This document shows, piece by piece, positions 47,671 through 56,046 of a stretch of 64,000 bases of DNA (position 1 is its first letter; every line of letters begins with the position of its first letter). The position numbers were made by a program, and so were the translations under genes. Under the pieces are notes generated by a model. That model worked only from the letters and a program-made list of their open reading frames with translations. It was not told where the DNA came from and searched no databases. Source of the stretch: Nostoc sp. UHCC 0870 (GTDB lineage: Bacteria > Cyanobacteriota > Cyanobacteriia > Cyanobacteriales > Nostocaceae); NCBI RefSeq assembly GCF_022063185.1, contig NZ_CP091913.1, positions 512,501-576,500 of the forward strand. The letters run 5' to 3'.

Positions 47671-48963
47671 ATGAGTCATAAATTATTATTTAAACCAGCG
47701 AATCAAGGTTTAATTGTCTTATTAATTGTGGCTACGGCTGTAACTACGGGAATTATTTTTTATGTAGTTTCTCAGTTTGGTCAAATTGGTAAAACTGCGG
47801 CATCGGATAGCACTGTACAAGCTGAAGCGATCGCAGCTAGAATTACGGCTCTAGGGAGATTAGAACCAGAAACCAAAGTCATTAAGTTATCTGCACCCTT
47901 GGTTTTAGATGGCGATCGCGTGAATCAAATCCTTGTAGAAGAAGGTGATACCGTCCAATCTGGGCAAGTAGTAGCAATTTTAGACTCTCACTCCCGCTTA
48001 AAAACGGCTGTACTCCAAGCTGAAAAACAAGTGAGAGTAGCGCAAGCCAAACTCAATCAAGTCAAAGCTGGAGCAAAAAGAGGGGATGTTTTAGCACAGC
48101 AAGTCAGTGTAGAACGCTTGCAAGCCCAATCGCAAGGAGACATCACAGAACAACGAGAAGCGATCGCCCGGATTGAGGCACAATGGCAAGGAGACAGAAT
48201 CGCCCAAGCTGCCACAATTAGAAAGTGGGAAGCAGAACTGAATAATGCCGAAGCAGAATATCGACGTTATCAACAGCTATATTCAGAAGGGGCAATTTCT
48301 AATTCAGTCTTTGATAGTAAAGGTTTGAGTGTAGAAACAGCCAAACAGCAACTAGGCGAAGCCAAAGCAGTGCTGAACCGGATTAACACAACCGCCAGCA
48401 AACAACTATCCGAAGCCAAATTTGCCCTCAACCGCATTAACACCACCAGTAGAAAGCAAGTTAGCGAAGCCAAAGCCACACTTACCAGTATTGCCGAAGT
48501 GCGTCCTGTGGACGTGCAAGCAGCACAAGCAGAAGTTGAGGATGCGATCGCCTCACTCAAACGCGCTCAAACAGACCTAGAAGCAGCTTATATTAGAGCG
48601 TCAATGACTGGTCAAATTCTCAATATTCATACACGAGTCGGTGAAAAAATTAGCGATAACGGCATTGCAGACTTAGCCCAAACCGCACAAATGATGGCGG
48701 TAGCAGAAGTTTATCAAACCGACATCGGCAAAGTCAAACTAGGACAAACCGCCAAAATTACCGGTCAAGCCTTTACTGGAGAACTGCGCGGCGAAGTTGC
48801 TCATATTGGCTTGCAAGTCAACCGCCAAAACGTCTTTAGCAACCAACCAGGAGAAAACCTCGACAGCCGAGTTGTAGAAGTCAAAATTCGCCTGACTCCT
48901 GAAGACAGCAAAAAAGTTGCAGGTTTAACTAACTTGCAAGTACAAACAGCTATTGAGTTGTAG
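47671..48963 (+). CDS. DevB-like membrane fusion protein (ABC exporter)
   Basis: A 430-residue HlyD/DevB-type periplasmic adaptor. One N-terminal transmembrane helix (GLIVLLIVATAVTTGIIFYV) is followed by a split biotinyl-lipoyl domain (VNQILVEEGDTVQSGQVVAI and GQILNIHTRVGEKI). A long alpha-hairpin lies at about 120-300, with tandem EAK-type repeats (NRINTTASKQLSEAK). DevB connects DevCA to TolC; in Nostoc, DevBCA exports heterocyst glycolipids, but many paralogues carry other cargo. GAGGGGAAT precedes the ATG. Operon with devC and devA. Confidence 0.88.
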   Translation: MSHKLLFKPANQGLIVLLIVATAVTTGIIFYVVSQFGQIGKTAASDSTVQAEAIAARITALGRLEPETKVIKLSAPLVLDGDRVNQILVEEGDTVQSGQVVAILDSHSRLKTAVLQAEKQVRVAQAKLNQVKAGAKRGDVLAQQVSVERLQAQSQGDITEQREAIARIEAQWQGDRIAQAATIRKWEAELNNAEAEYRRYQQLYSEGAISNSVFDSKGLSVETAKQQLGEAKAVLNRINTTASKQLSEAKFALNRINTTSRKQVSEAKATLTSIAEVRPVDVQAAQAEVEDAIASLKRAQTDLEAAYIRASMTGQILNIHTRVGEKISDNGIADLAQTAQMMAVAEVYQTDIGKVKLGQTAKITGQAFTGELRGEVAHIGLQVNRQNVFSNQPGENLDSRVVEVKIRLTPEDSKKVAGLTNLQVQTAIEL

Positions 48964-49070
48964 AGGTGACAGGTGACAGGTGACAGGTGACAGGTGACAG
49001 GTGACAGGCGATAGGCGAGAGTTTACGAGTCTGAATTACGAATTACGAATTACGAATTACGAATTAATAA
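48964..49070. repeat. STRRs between devB- and devC-like genes
   Basis: AGGTGAC heptamers at 48964-49012 and GAATTAC heptamers at 49034-49064, inside the operon. Confidence 0.9.
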
Positions 49071-49074
49071 TAGT

Positions 49075-50241
49075 ATGTTATCTAAAATGTTTCGTAAAAC
49101 ACCGCTAGCATGGCGGCAATTGATGAAAGAAAAAACTCGCGTTGCAGTAGCAGTTGCGGGTATTACCTTTGCTGATATGCTGATGTTTATTCAGTTCGGA
49201 TTTGAAAGTGCGTTGTTTGATGCTGCTATTCAACCCCATCGGAATTTACAAGCTGATTTAGTGTTAATTAATCCGCAATTTCAAACCTTATTTTCCGTCA
49301 AAAGTTTTTCCAGAGAACGACTCTATCAAACATTGGGTTATGAAGGTGTGCAGTCAGTCAGTGGATTATATATTGGAACTGGACAATGGCGGAATCCTGA
49401 AACACGACAGGATCGGGCTATTTTAGTTTGGGGTATTGATCCGGCTACATCTGCGTTTAAGTTTCCTGAAGTCCAAAAAAATCAGGATTTAATCAAACCG
49501 TTAAATCAAGTCTTATTTGATCAAGCCGGTCGTCCAGAATATGGCGCGGTTGGTGAGAATTTTCAGAAAAATAGCCAATTTCAAACAGAATTAAATAATA
49601 TATCTATCGATGTTAAAGGCGTATTTAGTAACGGTGCTTCCTTTGCGGCTGATGGTAATGTCATTACCAGTGATTCTACATTTTTAAGACTATTTCCAGA
49701 ACGGAAACCAGACCGAATTGAAGTTGGGTTAATTACTTTAAAATCTGGTGCAGATGCGGAAAAAGTGCGATCGCAGCTAGCCGCAGGTTTACCCAATGAT
49801 GTCATAGTCTTAACACCAAAAGGCTTTGCTCAAACTGAAAAGGAATATTGGGCAAATGGTACAGGTATTGGTTTTATTTTCGGCTTGGGTGTAGGTGTAG
49901 GGTTTATTGTCGGTATTGTGATTGTGTACCAAATTCTTTACTCTGATGTCTCTGAACATTTACCAGAATACGCCACCCTCAAAGCAATGGGTTACAGCGA
50001 TCGCTATTTACTCCTCACCCTACTACAAGAAGCATTATTATTAGCCTGCCTGGGATATCTTCCCGCCTACATTCTCTCTATTGGGCTATATCAAGTCACC
50101 TTCGCTGCTACCATGTTACCCATCGCCATGAAATTAGATCGGGCAATCACCGTCTTTATTCTTACCATTATCATGTGTAGCCTTTCCGGCGCGATCGCCA
50201 TGCGAAAACTACGTTCCGCCGACCCCGCCGACGTATTCTAA
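49075..50241 (+). CDS. DevC-like ABC exporter permease
   Basis: A 388-residue MacB/FtsX-type permease. An N-terminal helix (about 25-45) is followed by a periplasmic domain of about 200 residues and three C-terminal helices (IGFIFGLGVGVGFIVGIVIV; LLALACLGYL region; ITVFILTIIMCSLSGAIA). The end AMRKLRSADPADVF is the conserved DevC terminus. It pairs with DevB and DevA. Confidence 0.9.
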   Translation: MLSKMFRKTPLAWRQLMKEKTRVAVAVAGITFADMLMFIQFGFESALFDAAIQPHRNLQADLVLINPQFQTLFSVKSFSRERLYQTLGYEGVQSVSGLYIGTGQWRNPETRQDRAILVWGIDPATSAFKFPEVQKNQDLIKPLNQVLFDQAGRPEYGAVGENFQKNSQFQTELNNISIDVKGVFSNGASFAADGNVITSDSTFLRLFPERKPDRIEVGLITLKSGADAEKVRSQLAAGLPNDVIVLTPKGFAQTEKEYWANGTGIGFIFGLGVGVGFIVGIVIVYQILYSDVSEHLPEYATLKAMGYSDRYLLLTLLQEALLLACLGYLPAYILSIGLYQVTFAATMLPIAMKLDRAITVFILTIIMCSLSGAIAMRKLRSADPADVF

Positions 50242-50252
50242 CAGTCCAAAAA

Positions 50253-50311
50253 CTCTGTGTCTCCGTGCCTCTGTGGTTTTATTCTTACCACAGAGACACA
50301 AAGACACAGAG
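50253..50311. repeat. Dispersed CTCTGTG palindrome, copy 2
   Basis: Arms CTCTGTGTCTCCGTGCCTCT and its near-complement ACCACAGAGACACAAAGACA, in the devC-devA gap. Related to 47464-47518. Confidence 0.75.
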
Positions 50312-50344
50312 GAAATAATTAATCTAACCCTTTTTTATCACCCT

Positions 50345-51088
50345 ATGCTGCAAGAATTTACACCAGAAATCAGCGATTCCTCTGCTTCTGAACCCGTGAT
50401 TTCTGTAGAGAAACTTAATCACTACTTTGGGTCAGGTGGACTACGGAAACAAGTATTATTTGACATTAATTTAGAGATTAAAGCTGGGGAAATCGTGATT
50501 ATGACTGGTCCTTCAGGTTCAGGTAAAACTACCCTCTTAACTCTCATGGGTGGCTTGCGTTCTGCTCAAGAAGGGAGCATGAAAATTTTAGGAAAGGAAA
50601 TCTGCGGTGCGAATAAACAACAATTAACTAGATTACGTCGCCAGATTGGTTATATTTTCCAAGCGCATAACTTGATGACATTTTTAACAGCCAAAGAAAA
50701 TGTGCGAATGTCTTTGGAATTGCATGATCAGTATTTAAATCAGGATATCAACACCAAAGCGATCGCCATGCTAGAACACGTTGGCTTGGGAGATCATGTA
50801 AATTACTACCCCGAAAATCTTTCTGGGGGACAAAAACAACGAGTTGCGATCGCTCGTGCTTTAGTTAGTCATCCTAAAATTGTTTTAGCAGACGAACCTA
50901 CAGCCGCACTCGATAAAAAATCTGGGCGAGATGTTGTAGAACTAATGCAGAAACTAGCCAAAGAGCAAGATTGTACAATTTTGCTTGTCACCCACGATAA
51001 CCGCATCTTAGATATTGCTGACCGAATTATATATATGGAAGATGGTCAACTCAAAAGTAACGATTTGGATATTACCGCCAAGATGTAG
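50345..51088 (+). CDS. DevA-like ABC exporter ATPase
   Basis: A 247-residue LolD/MacB-type ATPase. Walker A is GPSGSGKTT, Q-loop IFQAHNLMTFL, signature NLSGGQKQRVAIARAL, Walker B IVLADEPTAALD, and H-loop VTHDN. The start is the ATG at 50345 (MLQEFTPEISDSS); the frame upstream is only repeat sequence. It completes the TetR-devB-devC-devA set. The cargo is unknown. Confidence 0.92.
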   Translation: MLQEFTPEISDSSASEPVISVEKLNHYFGSGGLRKQVLFDINLEIKAGEIVIMTGPSGSGKTTLLTLMGGLRSAQEGSMKILGKEICGANKQQLTRLRRQIGYIFQAHNLMTFLTAKENVRMSLELHDQYLNQDINTKAIAMLEHVGLGDHVNYYPENLSGGQKQRVAIARALVSHPKIVLADEPTAALDKKSGRDVVELMQKLAKEQDCTILLVTHDNRILDIADRIIYMEDGQLKSNDLDITAKM

Positions 51089-51232
51089 TAAAGTTATTGC
51101 CCTCCGATATAAAAAATCTGTGTTCTTTTAGCTGGTAATTGATCCAGGGGTTACTTTTAGTCAGCGTTGGGGAATATTATACAGTAAAGGATGATACCGA
51201 ATACTGTTTTTTATCTATTTGCTGACTCATTC

Positions 51233-52102
51233 ATGAACAAGATTACTAACTTCATCGTTATTGTTAGCGTCCTATTTGGTTTATCTAGTTGTAATACTGT
51301 CGTATCACTTAATTCCAAAGATACTAGTAAATTTAATCCGCGGCCTGATTCTCAATCTCAAAAAATTATCAAAATAGGTGGTTCTAGTTCAACTAAATTC
51401 GTATTAGAACTGCTGGCAAAAGCATATCAAGCCAAAGATCAAACAATCAAGATTGAGTTTATCTCTAATAGCCAATCTGAAGGAGCGATCGCATCTCTCA
51501 AGAATGACATTATTGATATTGCTGGTAGTAGCCACAAACTGAACCCAAAAGAAGATAACGGTCAAATTCAATATCGTGAAATAGCACAAGATTTATTAGT
51601 TGTTGCCACCCACAGCAGCGTTAAGGGTGTTAGTAACCTATCAACCCAGCAATTAAAAGCAATTTACAGAGGTGAAATCACCAACTGGCAAAAGTTAGGG
51701 GGGTCTAATGGCAAGATTATTCTATTGGATAGACCAGAAGACGAATCAGCGAAAAAGCTATTAAGAAAATATTATTTGGGAGAAGAAAAGACTACAAGTA
51801 AAGCTGTGATCTTGAATAAAGAGGGAGAATTAATCGCAACCTTACAGAGTACGCCTAATTCAATCGGTGCTTTTTCTCTAGCTTATTCTTTGGTCAATAA
51901 ATTACCAGTCAATTACCTCAGTCTCAATGGTGTTGCTCCTAAAGCAGAGAAACTAACTACTAGTCAATACAAAATGGTGCGTCATATAGGCATTGTCTGG
52001 GATAAAACACCTTCAAAATATACTCAGGACTTTATTGATTTTATCTTCAGCCAGGAAGGTAACAAAATACTAGAAAAAAATGGCTTTGTCCCTGCCAAAT
52101 AA
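51233..52102 (+). CDS. PstS-like substrate-binding lipoprotein
   Basis: A protein of about 289 residues with a lipobox (FGLSSCN) after a short hydrophobic signal. The PBP-like (PstS superfamily) domain shows KIGGSSSTKFVLELL, DIAGSSHKL, VSNLSTQQLKAIYRGEITNW and LLDRPEDES, where true PstS has GSGT. It is followed after 15 bases by a membrane histidine kinase and has no transporter genes. It therefore probably delivers a ligand signal (phosphate or another anion) to the kinase. That is inference. An in-frame ATG at 51191 is possible, but 51233 gives the better lipoprotein signal. Confidence 0.72.
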   Translation: MNKITNFIVIVSVLFGLSSCNTVVSLNSKDTSKFNPRPDSQSQKIIKIGGSSSTKFVLELLAKAYQAKDQTIKIEFISNSQSEGAIASLKNDIIDIAGSSHKLNPKEDNGQIQYREIAQDLLVVATHSSVKGVSNLSTQQLKAIYRGEITNWQKLGGSNGKIILLDRPEDESAKKLLRKYYLGEEKTTSKAVILNKEGELIATLQSTPNSIGAFSLAYSLVNKLPVNYLSLNGVAPKAEKLTTSQYKMVRHIGIVWDKTPSKYTQDFIDFIFSQEGNKILEKNGFVPAK

Positions 52103-52117
52103 ATTTAATCATATACC

Positions 52118-54103
52118 ATGCAGATATTTTTTAGGCGGCTGAATCTTAGTCAAAAAATTGTGATACCGCTTCTTGCTGTGTCTCTGAGTGTATTTATGCT
52201 TGGCTTAGTCACACTAGGATATTGGTTTACAGATAGTCTAGAGCAGACTTTCCGTCAAAACATCAAAGATTTTGCCGAACGAGTTGATCAAGATTTACGG
52301 TTTGAACAAGAAATTTTAGAAACTCAAATTGATCTGATGACTGATCGGGATATGCTCTATCAAGCAATTGAACAGCGTGACCAAGGTTTACTGTTGCAAA
52401 AATTACTCCCACTTCAGTCTGTATTGAAATTAGATTGGATCAAGGTAGTAGATTTACAGGGTAATGTCTTGATAGATTTACGCAGTAAATCACTACATCA
52501 AGTTGAACTACTAGACAAAGTAATTAGCAGTAGTGCTAGCAGTGGCGCGCGCTTAATGGATTTAGTAGATGTGGAAGGTGGTCAACAGGTTCTGCAAGTA
52601 GTAAGCAATAGTATTAAATCATCAGCAGGACTCTTGGGAGGAATGATTATTGGGAAAAAAGTAGATGATACCCTACTAAAAAAAATTGCTGCTGGTTCTT
52701 CCAAACATCTGATAGTCCAGAGACACAATCAGTTAGTTGCAGCAACTTTCCGAGAAGCAAAACAAGGAACTTGGGAAATTCCTCCTCCTGATTTACCTGT
52801 GACACAAATCACGTTTCAAAATCAGAAATATTTAGCCAAAAGTATCTTGTTTAAAGGAGCGAGTCAGTCTTTAACAACTACAGTTTTATATCCCATTTCA
52901 CCCCTAGAAGTGGCTAAATGGAAACTATGGCGGCGTTTGGGGGTGTTATATGTGTTCGGAAGTAGCGTTGTAGCGGTCATAGGATTTTTGATTGGACGGG
53001 CAATTTCTCGTCCCCTGCAAGCTTTAACTCAGGTTGCACAACGAGTCACTCAAGACTCTAACTTTGACCTGCAAGCCTCCGTCACTACTAAAGATGAGGT
53101 TGGCATTTTAGCCATGTCCTTGAATAAGTTGATTCAAGAAGTTAAGCGACTACTAGCAGAACAATACGAATCACACCAAAAATTAGAAGCTTATAACCAA
53201 ACCCTAGTACAACAAGTAGACGAACGAACACAGGCACTGAGCCAAAAAAATATCGCCCTCAAACGTACTTTACAAAAACTCAAGCTTACCCAGTCACAAC
53301 TGATTCAGCAGGAAAAAATGTCATCCTTGGGACAGTTAGTTGCAGGTATTGCCCACGAAATCAATAACCCAGTCAATTTTATCTACGGCAACCTCAAGTA
53401 CACAGATGATTACACTCAGCAGCTACTTTGGTTACTGGAACTCTATCAAAAGCATTACCCCCATCCAGAACCAGAAATTCAACAGGCTCACAAGGAAGCT
53501 GAGATTGAATATTTAACCGAAGATTTGCCTAAAATATTGTCTTCTATGAAAATGGGAGCTAATCGCATTCGTGAAATTGTCCTCAGCTTGCGAATCTTCT
53601 CTCGTTTAGATGAAGCGGAATTTAAAACGGCTGATGTACATGAAGGCATTGACAGCACCTTGTTAATTTTACAACATCGGCTCAAAACACAAAGTAAACG
53701 TCCTCAAATCCAAGTAGTCAAAGAGTATGGTGAACTACCACTAATTCAATGCTTTGCAGGACAATTGAACCAAGTATTTATGAATATTCTCGCCAATGCC
53801 ATAGATGCCTTAGAAGAGGCTTTCTATAATGGGCTTTGTCCTAAGCCTTTAATTCACATTACTTCTACCCAGGAGGATAAAAACGCTGTCATTAAAATTG
53901 CTGATAACGGCACAGGAATTTCACAAGAAGTCCAAGCACGCCTATTTGAACCATTTTTCACAACTAAAGCTGTTGGTCAGGGGACTGGTATGGGTTTATC
54001 AATTAGCTATCAGATCATGACTGAAAAACATGGTGGTTCTTTACAGTGTATTTCATTCCCAGGACAGGGAACAGAGTTTATTATTACTCTTCCTATTCGT
54101 TAA
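52118..54103 (+). CDS. Membrane sensor histidine kinase
   Basis: A 661-residue kinase. TM1 is at about 13-35, a periplasmic sensor region (Cache-like length, about 36-275) follows, then TM2 at about 276-297 (LYVFGSSVVAVIGFLIG). Next are HAMP (about 298-350), a coiled coil, HisKA with AGIAHEINNPVNFIYGNL, and an ATPase domain with ILANAIDALEE (N box), ADNGTGIS and GTGMGLSIS. No receiver is present, and no response-regulator gene follows, so the partner is elsewhere. The stop of the PstS-like lipoprotein is 15 bases upstream, so the two form a two-gene unit. Confidence 0.9.
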   Translation: MQIFFRRLNLSQKIVIPLLAVSLSVFMLGLVTLGYWFTDSLEQTFRQNIKDFAERVDQDLRFEQEILETQIDLMTDRDMLYQAIEQRDQGLLLQKLLPLQSVLKLDWIKVVDLQGNVLIDLRSKSLHQVELLDKVISSSASSGARLMDLVDVEGGQQVLQVVSNSIKSSAGLLGGMIIGKKVDDTLLKKIAAGSSKHLIVQRHNQLVAATFREAKQGTWEIPPPDLPVTQITFQNQKYLAKSILFKGASQSLTTTVLYPISPLEVAKWKLWRRLGVLYVFGSSVVAVIGFLIGRAISRPLQALTQVAQRVTQDSNFDLQASVTTKDEVGILAMSLNKLIQEVKRLLAEQYESHQKLEAYNQTLVQQVDERTQALSQKNIALKRTLQKLKLTQSQLIQQEKMSSLGQLVAGIAHEINNPVNFIYGNLKYTDDYTQQLLWLLELYQKHYPHPEPEIQQAHKEAEIEYLTEDLPKILSSMKMGANRIREIVLSLRIFSRLDEAEFKTADVHEGIDSTLLILQHRLKTQSKRPQIQVVKEYGELPLIQCFAGQLNQVFMNILANAIDALEEAFYNGLCPKPLIHITSTQEDKNAVIKIADNGTGISQEVQARLFEPFFTTKAVGQGTGMGLSISYQIMTEKHGGSLQCISFPGQGTEFIITLPIR

Positions 54104-54201
54104 TACTGCTACTGCATAAAGCCTATAAGATGGGCTGTCTTTTTGATTTTCTCCAGTAATCTGCTAACCTGAGTTTGCATTGATGAAGTGAGTGACAGTA
54201 G

Positions 54202-54843
54202 ATGGCAATTATTAATAATTTATTTACAGCCGGTGGCGTGGTCATGTGGCCTCTGCTGGGATTTTCACTGTTAGCAGTAGCCTTGATTATCGAACGAATT
54301 CGCTTTTGGGTAAAAATCACTGGTAAACAAAACCGTATAGTCCAAGAAGTCCTCAAGCTTTACCGTTTAGATAATGTCGTTAGTGCTTTAGATAAGTTAC
54401 AGCAAAATACAGATTTACCCATCGCCCGGATTTTTTTAGCGGCTTTAGAGTTAGAGGACGCAACCCCAGAGGATTTTCGACTGGCTTTAGAAAGTGAAGC
54501 GCAAGCTGAGATACCAATACTGAAACGCTTCCAAAATATTTTTGAGACAATCATCGGTTTAGCACCGCTTTTAGGTCTGCTGGGTACGGTTTTAGGATTA
54601 ATTACTTCCTTTGCGTCTCTAGATATCGGTGATGTAGGCGGGACAAAAACCGCAGATGTTACAGCAGGTATTAGTGAAGCGTTGGTGTCTACAGCATCAG
54701 GATTAGTTGTAGCGATATTTACACTGTTGTTTGCTAATACGTTCCGGGGACTTTATCAGCGTCACATAGCCTGGATTCAAGAATACGGTGGACAGCTAGA
54801 ATTACTTTACCGCCGTCGTTATGAACGAAAAGATAAGTTTTGA
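54202..54843 (+). CDS. ExbB/TolQ/MotA-type proton channel protein
   Basis: A 213-residue membrane protein of the MotA/TolQ/ExbB family. The first helix is GGVVMWPLLGFSLLAVALII; the second and third lie in ETIIGLAPLLGLLGTVLGLI and ALVSTASGLVVAIFTLLFAN, the conserved channel-forming pair. ExbB partners with ExbD to energise outer-membrane transport. No exbD follows; the next gene is a 68-residue protein of other type. ATG 54202. Confidence 0.88.
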   Translation: MAIINNLFTAGGVVMWPLLGFSLLAVALIIERIRFWVKITGKQNRIVQEVLKLYRLDNVVSALDKLQQNTDLPIARIFLAALELEDATPEDFRLALESEAQAEIPILKRFQNIFETIIGLAPLLGLLGTVLGLITSFASLDIGDVGGTKTADVTAGISEALVSTASGLVVAIFTLLFANTFRGLYQRHIAWIQEYGGQLELLYRRRYERKDKF

Positions 54844-54914
54844 CTAGAAATAATTCAGTTTTTTACCCTTAATTAGTATATTAAAAAAATAAATTGTTTT
54901 TCGGAGAATAGTCT

Positions 54915-55121
54915 ATGACCATCTGGGTAAATGAGCAAATTGATCCCTCTGGTATGATTCACGCGTGTATCGCCTGTTGTGATGAATCTCAGGCTAAAGA
55001 TTGCCATGAGTCATTTGAGGGGAATTTAACTGATATACAAAAGGCATCAGGTTGGTTAGCACGTTTGCGGACGGTTGATTCTTGGGATGAAGTCCCAGTT
55101 AATGCTTTAAAACTAGATTAG
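54915..55121 (+). CDS. Small acidic protein (unrecognised)
   Basis: A 68-residue acidic soluble protein (MTIWVNEQIDPSGMIHACIA ... VNALKLD), with four cysteines in CIACCDESQAKDC. CGGAG precedes the ATG, which supports translation. It is 71 bases after the ExbB-like gene. No known family was recognised. The clustered cysteines could bind metal, but this is speculation. Confidence 0.55.
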   Translation: MTIWVNEQIDPSGMIHACIACCDESQAKDCHESFEGNLTDIQKASGWLARLRTVDSWDEVPVNALKLD

Positions 55122-55479
55122 CGTCGTCAAACGATTTGGGATTTTAGATTGGGGATTTTGGATTGATCCCACAGACAAATCTGTAAGATGTTGATCAATC
55201 AAGGTTTTTCTAGCGTTTTTTGATTTGGCTTGATTTACTAGTACAGTACGGCGTAAATAACCCAAGCATTCCAAATCAACGAAACACTTACGCGTAGCGG
55301 TACTAGGCAGATCAGTTGAGGTTAATAAAAAATAAACACTAGATTAAGATTTTACAATTTATTCGCCATAGTTTTATAGGAAAATAAACTTTCCTGATCT
55401 TGTGGTGATTTTTTGTAATTATTAAGAGTTATCATCAATTTTAAAGAATCAATTACAAATTTGCAGAAACCGAATCAAT
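55122..55479. other. Intergenic region with third copy of the TTTACGCC repeat
   Basis: No gene. A fragment at about 55233-55275 (inverted) carries the TGTACTAG/TTTACGCC core shared with 30301-30380 and 31467-31546. The remainder is AT-rich. Confidence 0.5.
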
Positions 55480-56046
55480 GTGGTGAACTATTCTAAAGTT
55501 TACGCTGCAACACCAAGCAGTCCCATTAGTTTGGTTGGCAAAACGGGACAAGCTGTTCAAATTTCGATTCATGCTCCCAGTCAGTATATCTGTGCCAACC
55601 GCGATCGGATATTACCAGATTGGCAAAAACAACCTCTATTTTGGGTCGTGATTGTTTTACAGCGATCGCGATATCCCTTAGTGAAGATTACCCCACAAAC
55701 AGAAACAGAAAAAGAACATTTGCGAGCCAACTTTATGAGATTTGGCTGTGACTTAGCCTTTAATCTGCAAGATCGCGGTTATTTAGCTGACCTCATCGAC
55801 CCCCGTACTGGCTACCCCCTATTTTCTCGTCCTGGGGAAATACCTCACAATGACACAGCCGTTGTTAAGGCTTTACTTAACTACCCTGTATTGAAAAATA
55901 AATGCCGTTTGTTAGTTCATCCCACTTGGGGGACATCTGTTTATCCCAGTATATTTATCTCAACCGCACCGCCAATCATTTTGGAATTGGTAATCAAAAG
56001 TGTAGCACTCATGCACGGGTGGCAAGAAGTTAAAGAGGAGCAATAA
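55480..56046 (+). CDS. MMADHC-like protein (cobalamin trafficking domain)
   Basis: A protein of about 188 residues that resembles the C-terminal domain of human MMADHC (cblD), which handles intracellular vitamin B12. Similar landmarks are DRGYLADLIDPRTGYPLFSR and VHPTWGTSVYPSIFISTAPP, followed by a helix. The bacterial role is not established; an interaction with cobalamin or methionine metabolism is possible. The start is GTG at 55480 or 55483, since the adjacent ATG is out of frame. A tnpB element begins right after its stop. Confidence 0.65.
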   Translation: MVNYSKVYAATPSSPISLVGKTGQAVQISIHAPSQYICANRDRILPDWQKQPLFWVVIVLQRSRYPLVKITPQTETEKEHLRANFMRFGCDLAFNLQDRGYLADLIDPRTGYPLFSRPGEIPHNDTAVVKALLNYPVLKNKCRLLVHPTWGTSVYPSIFISTAPPIILELVIKSVALMHGWQEVKEEQ

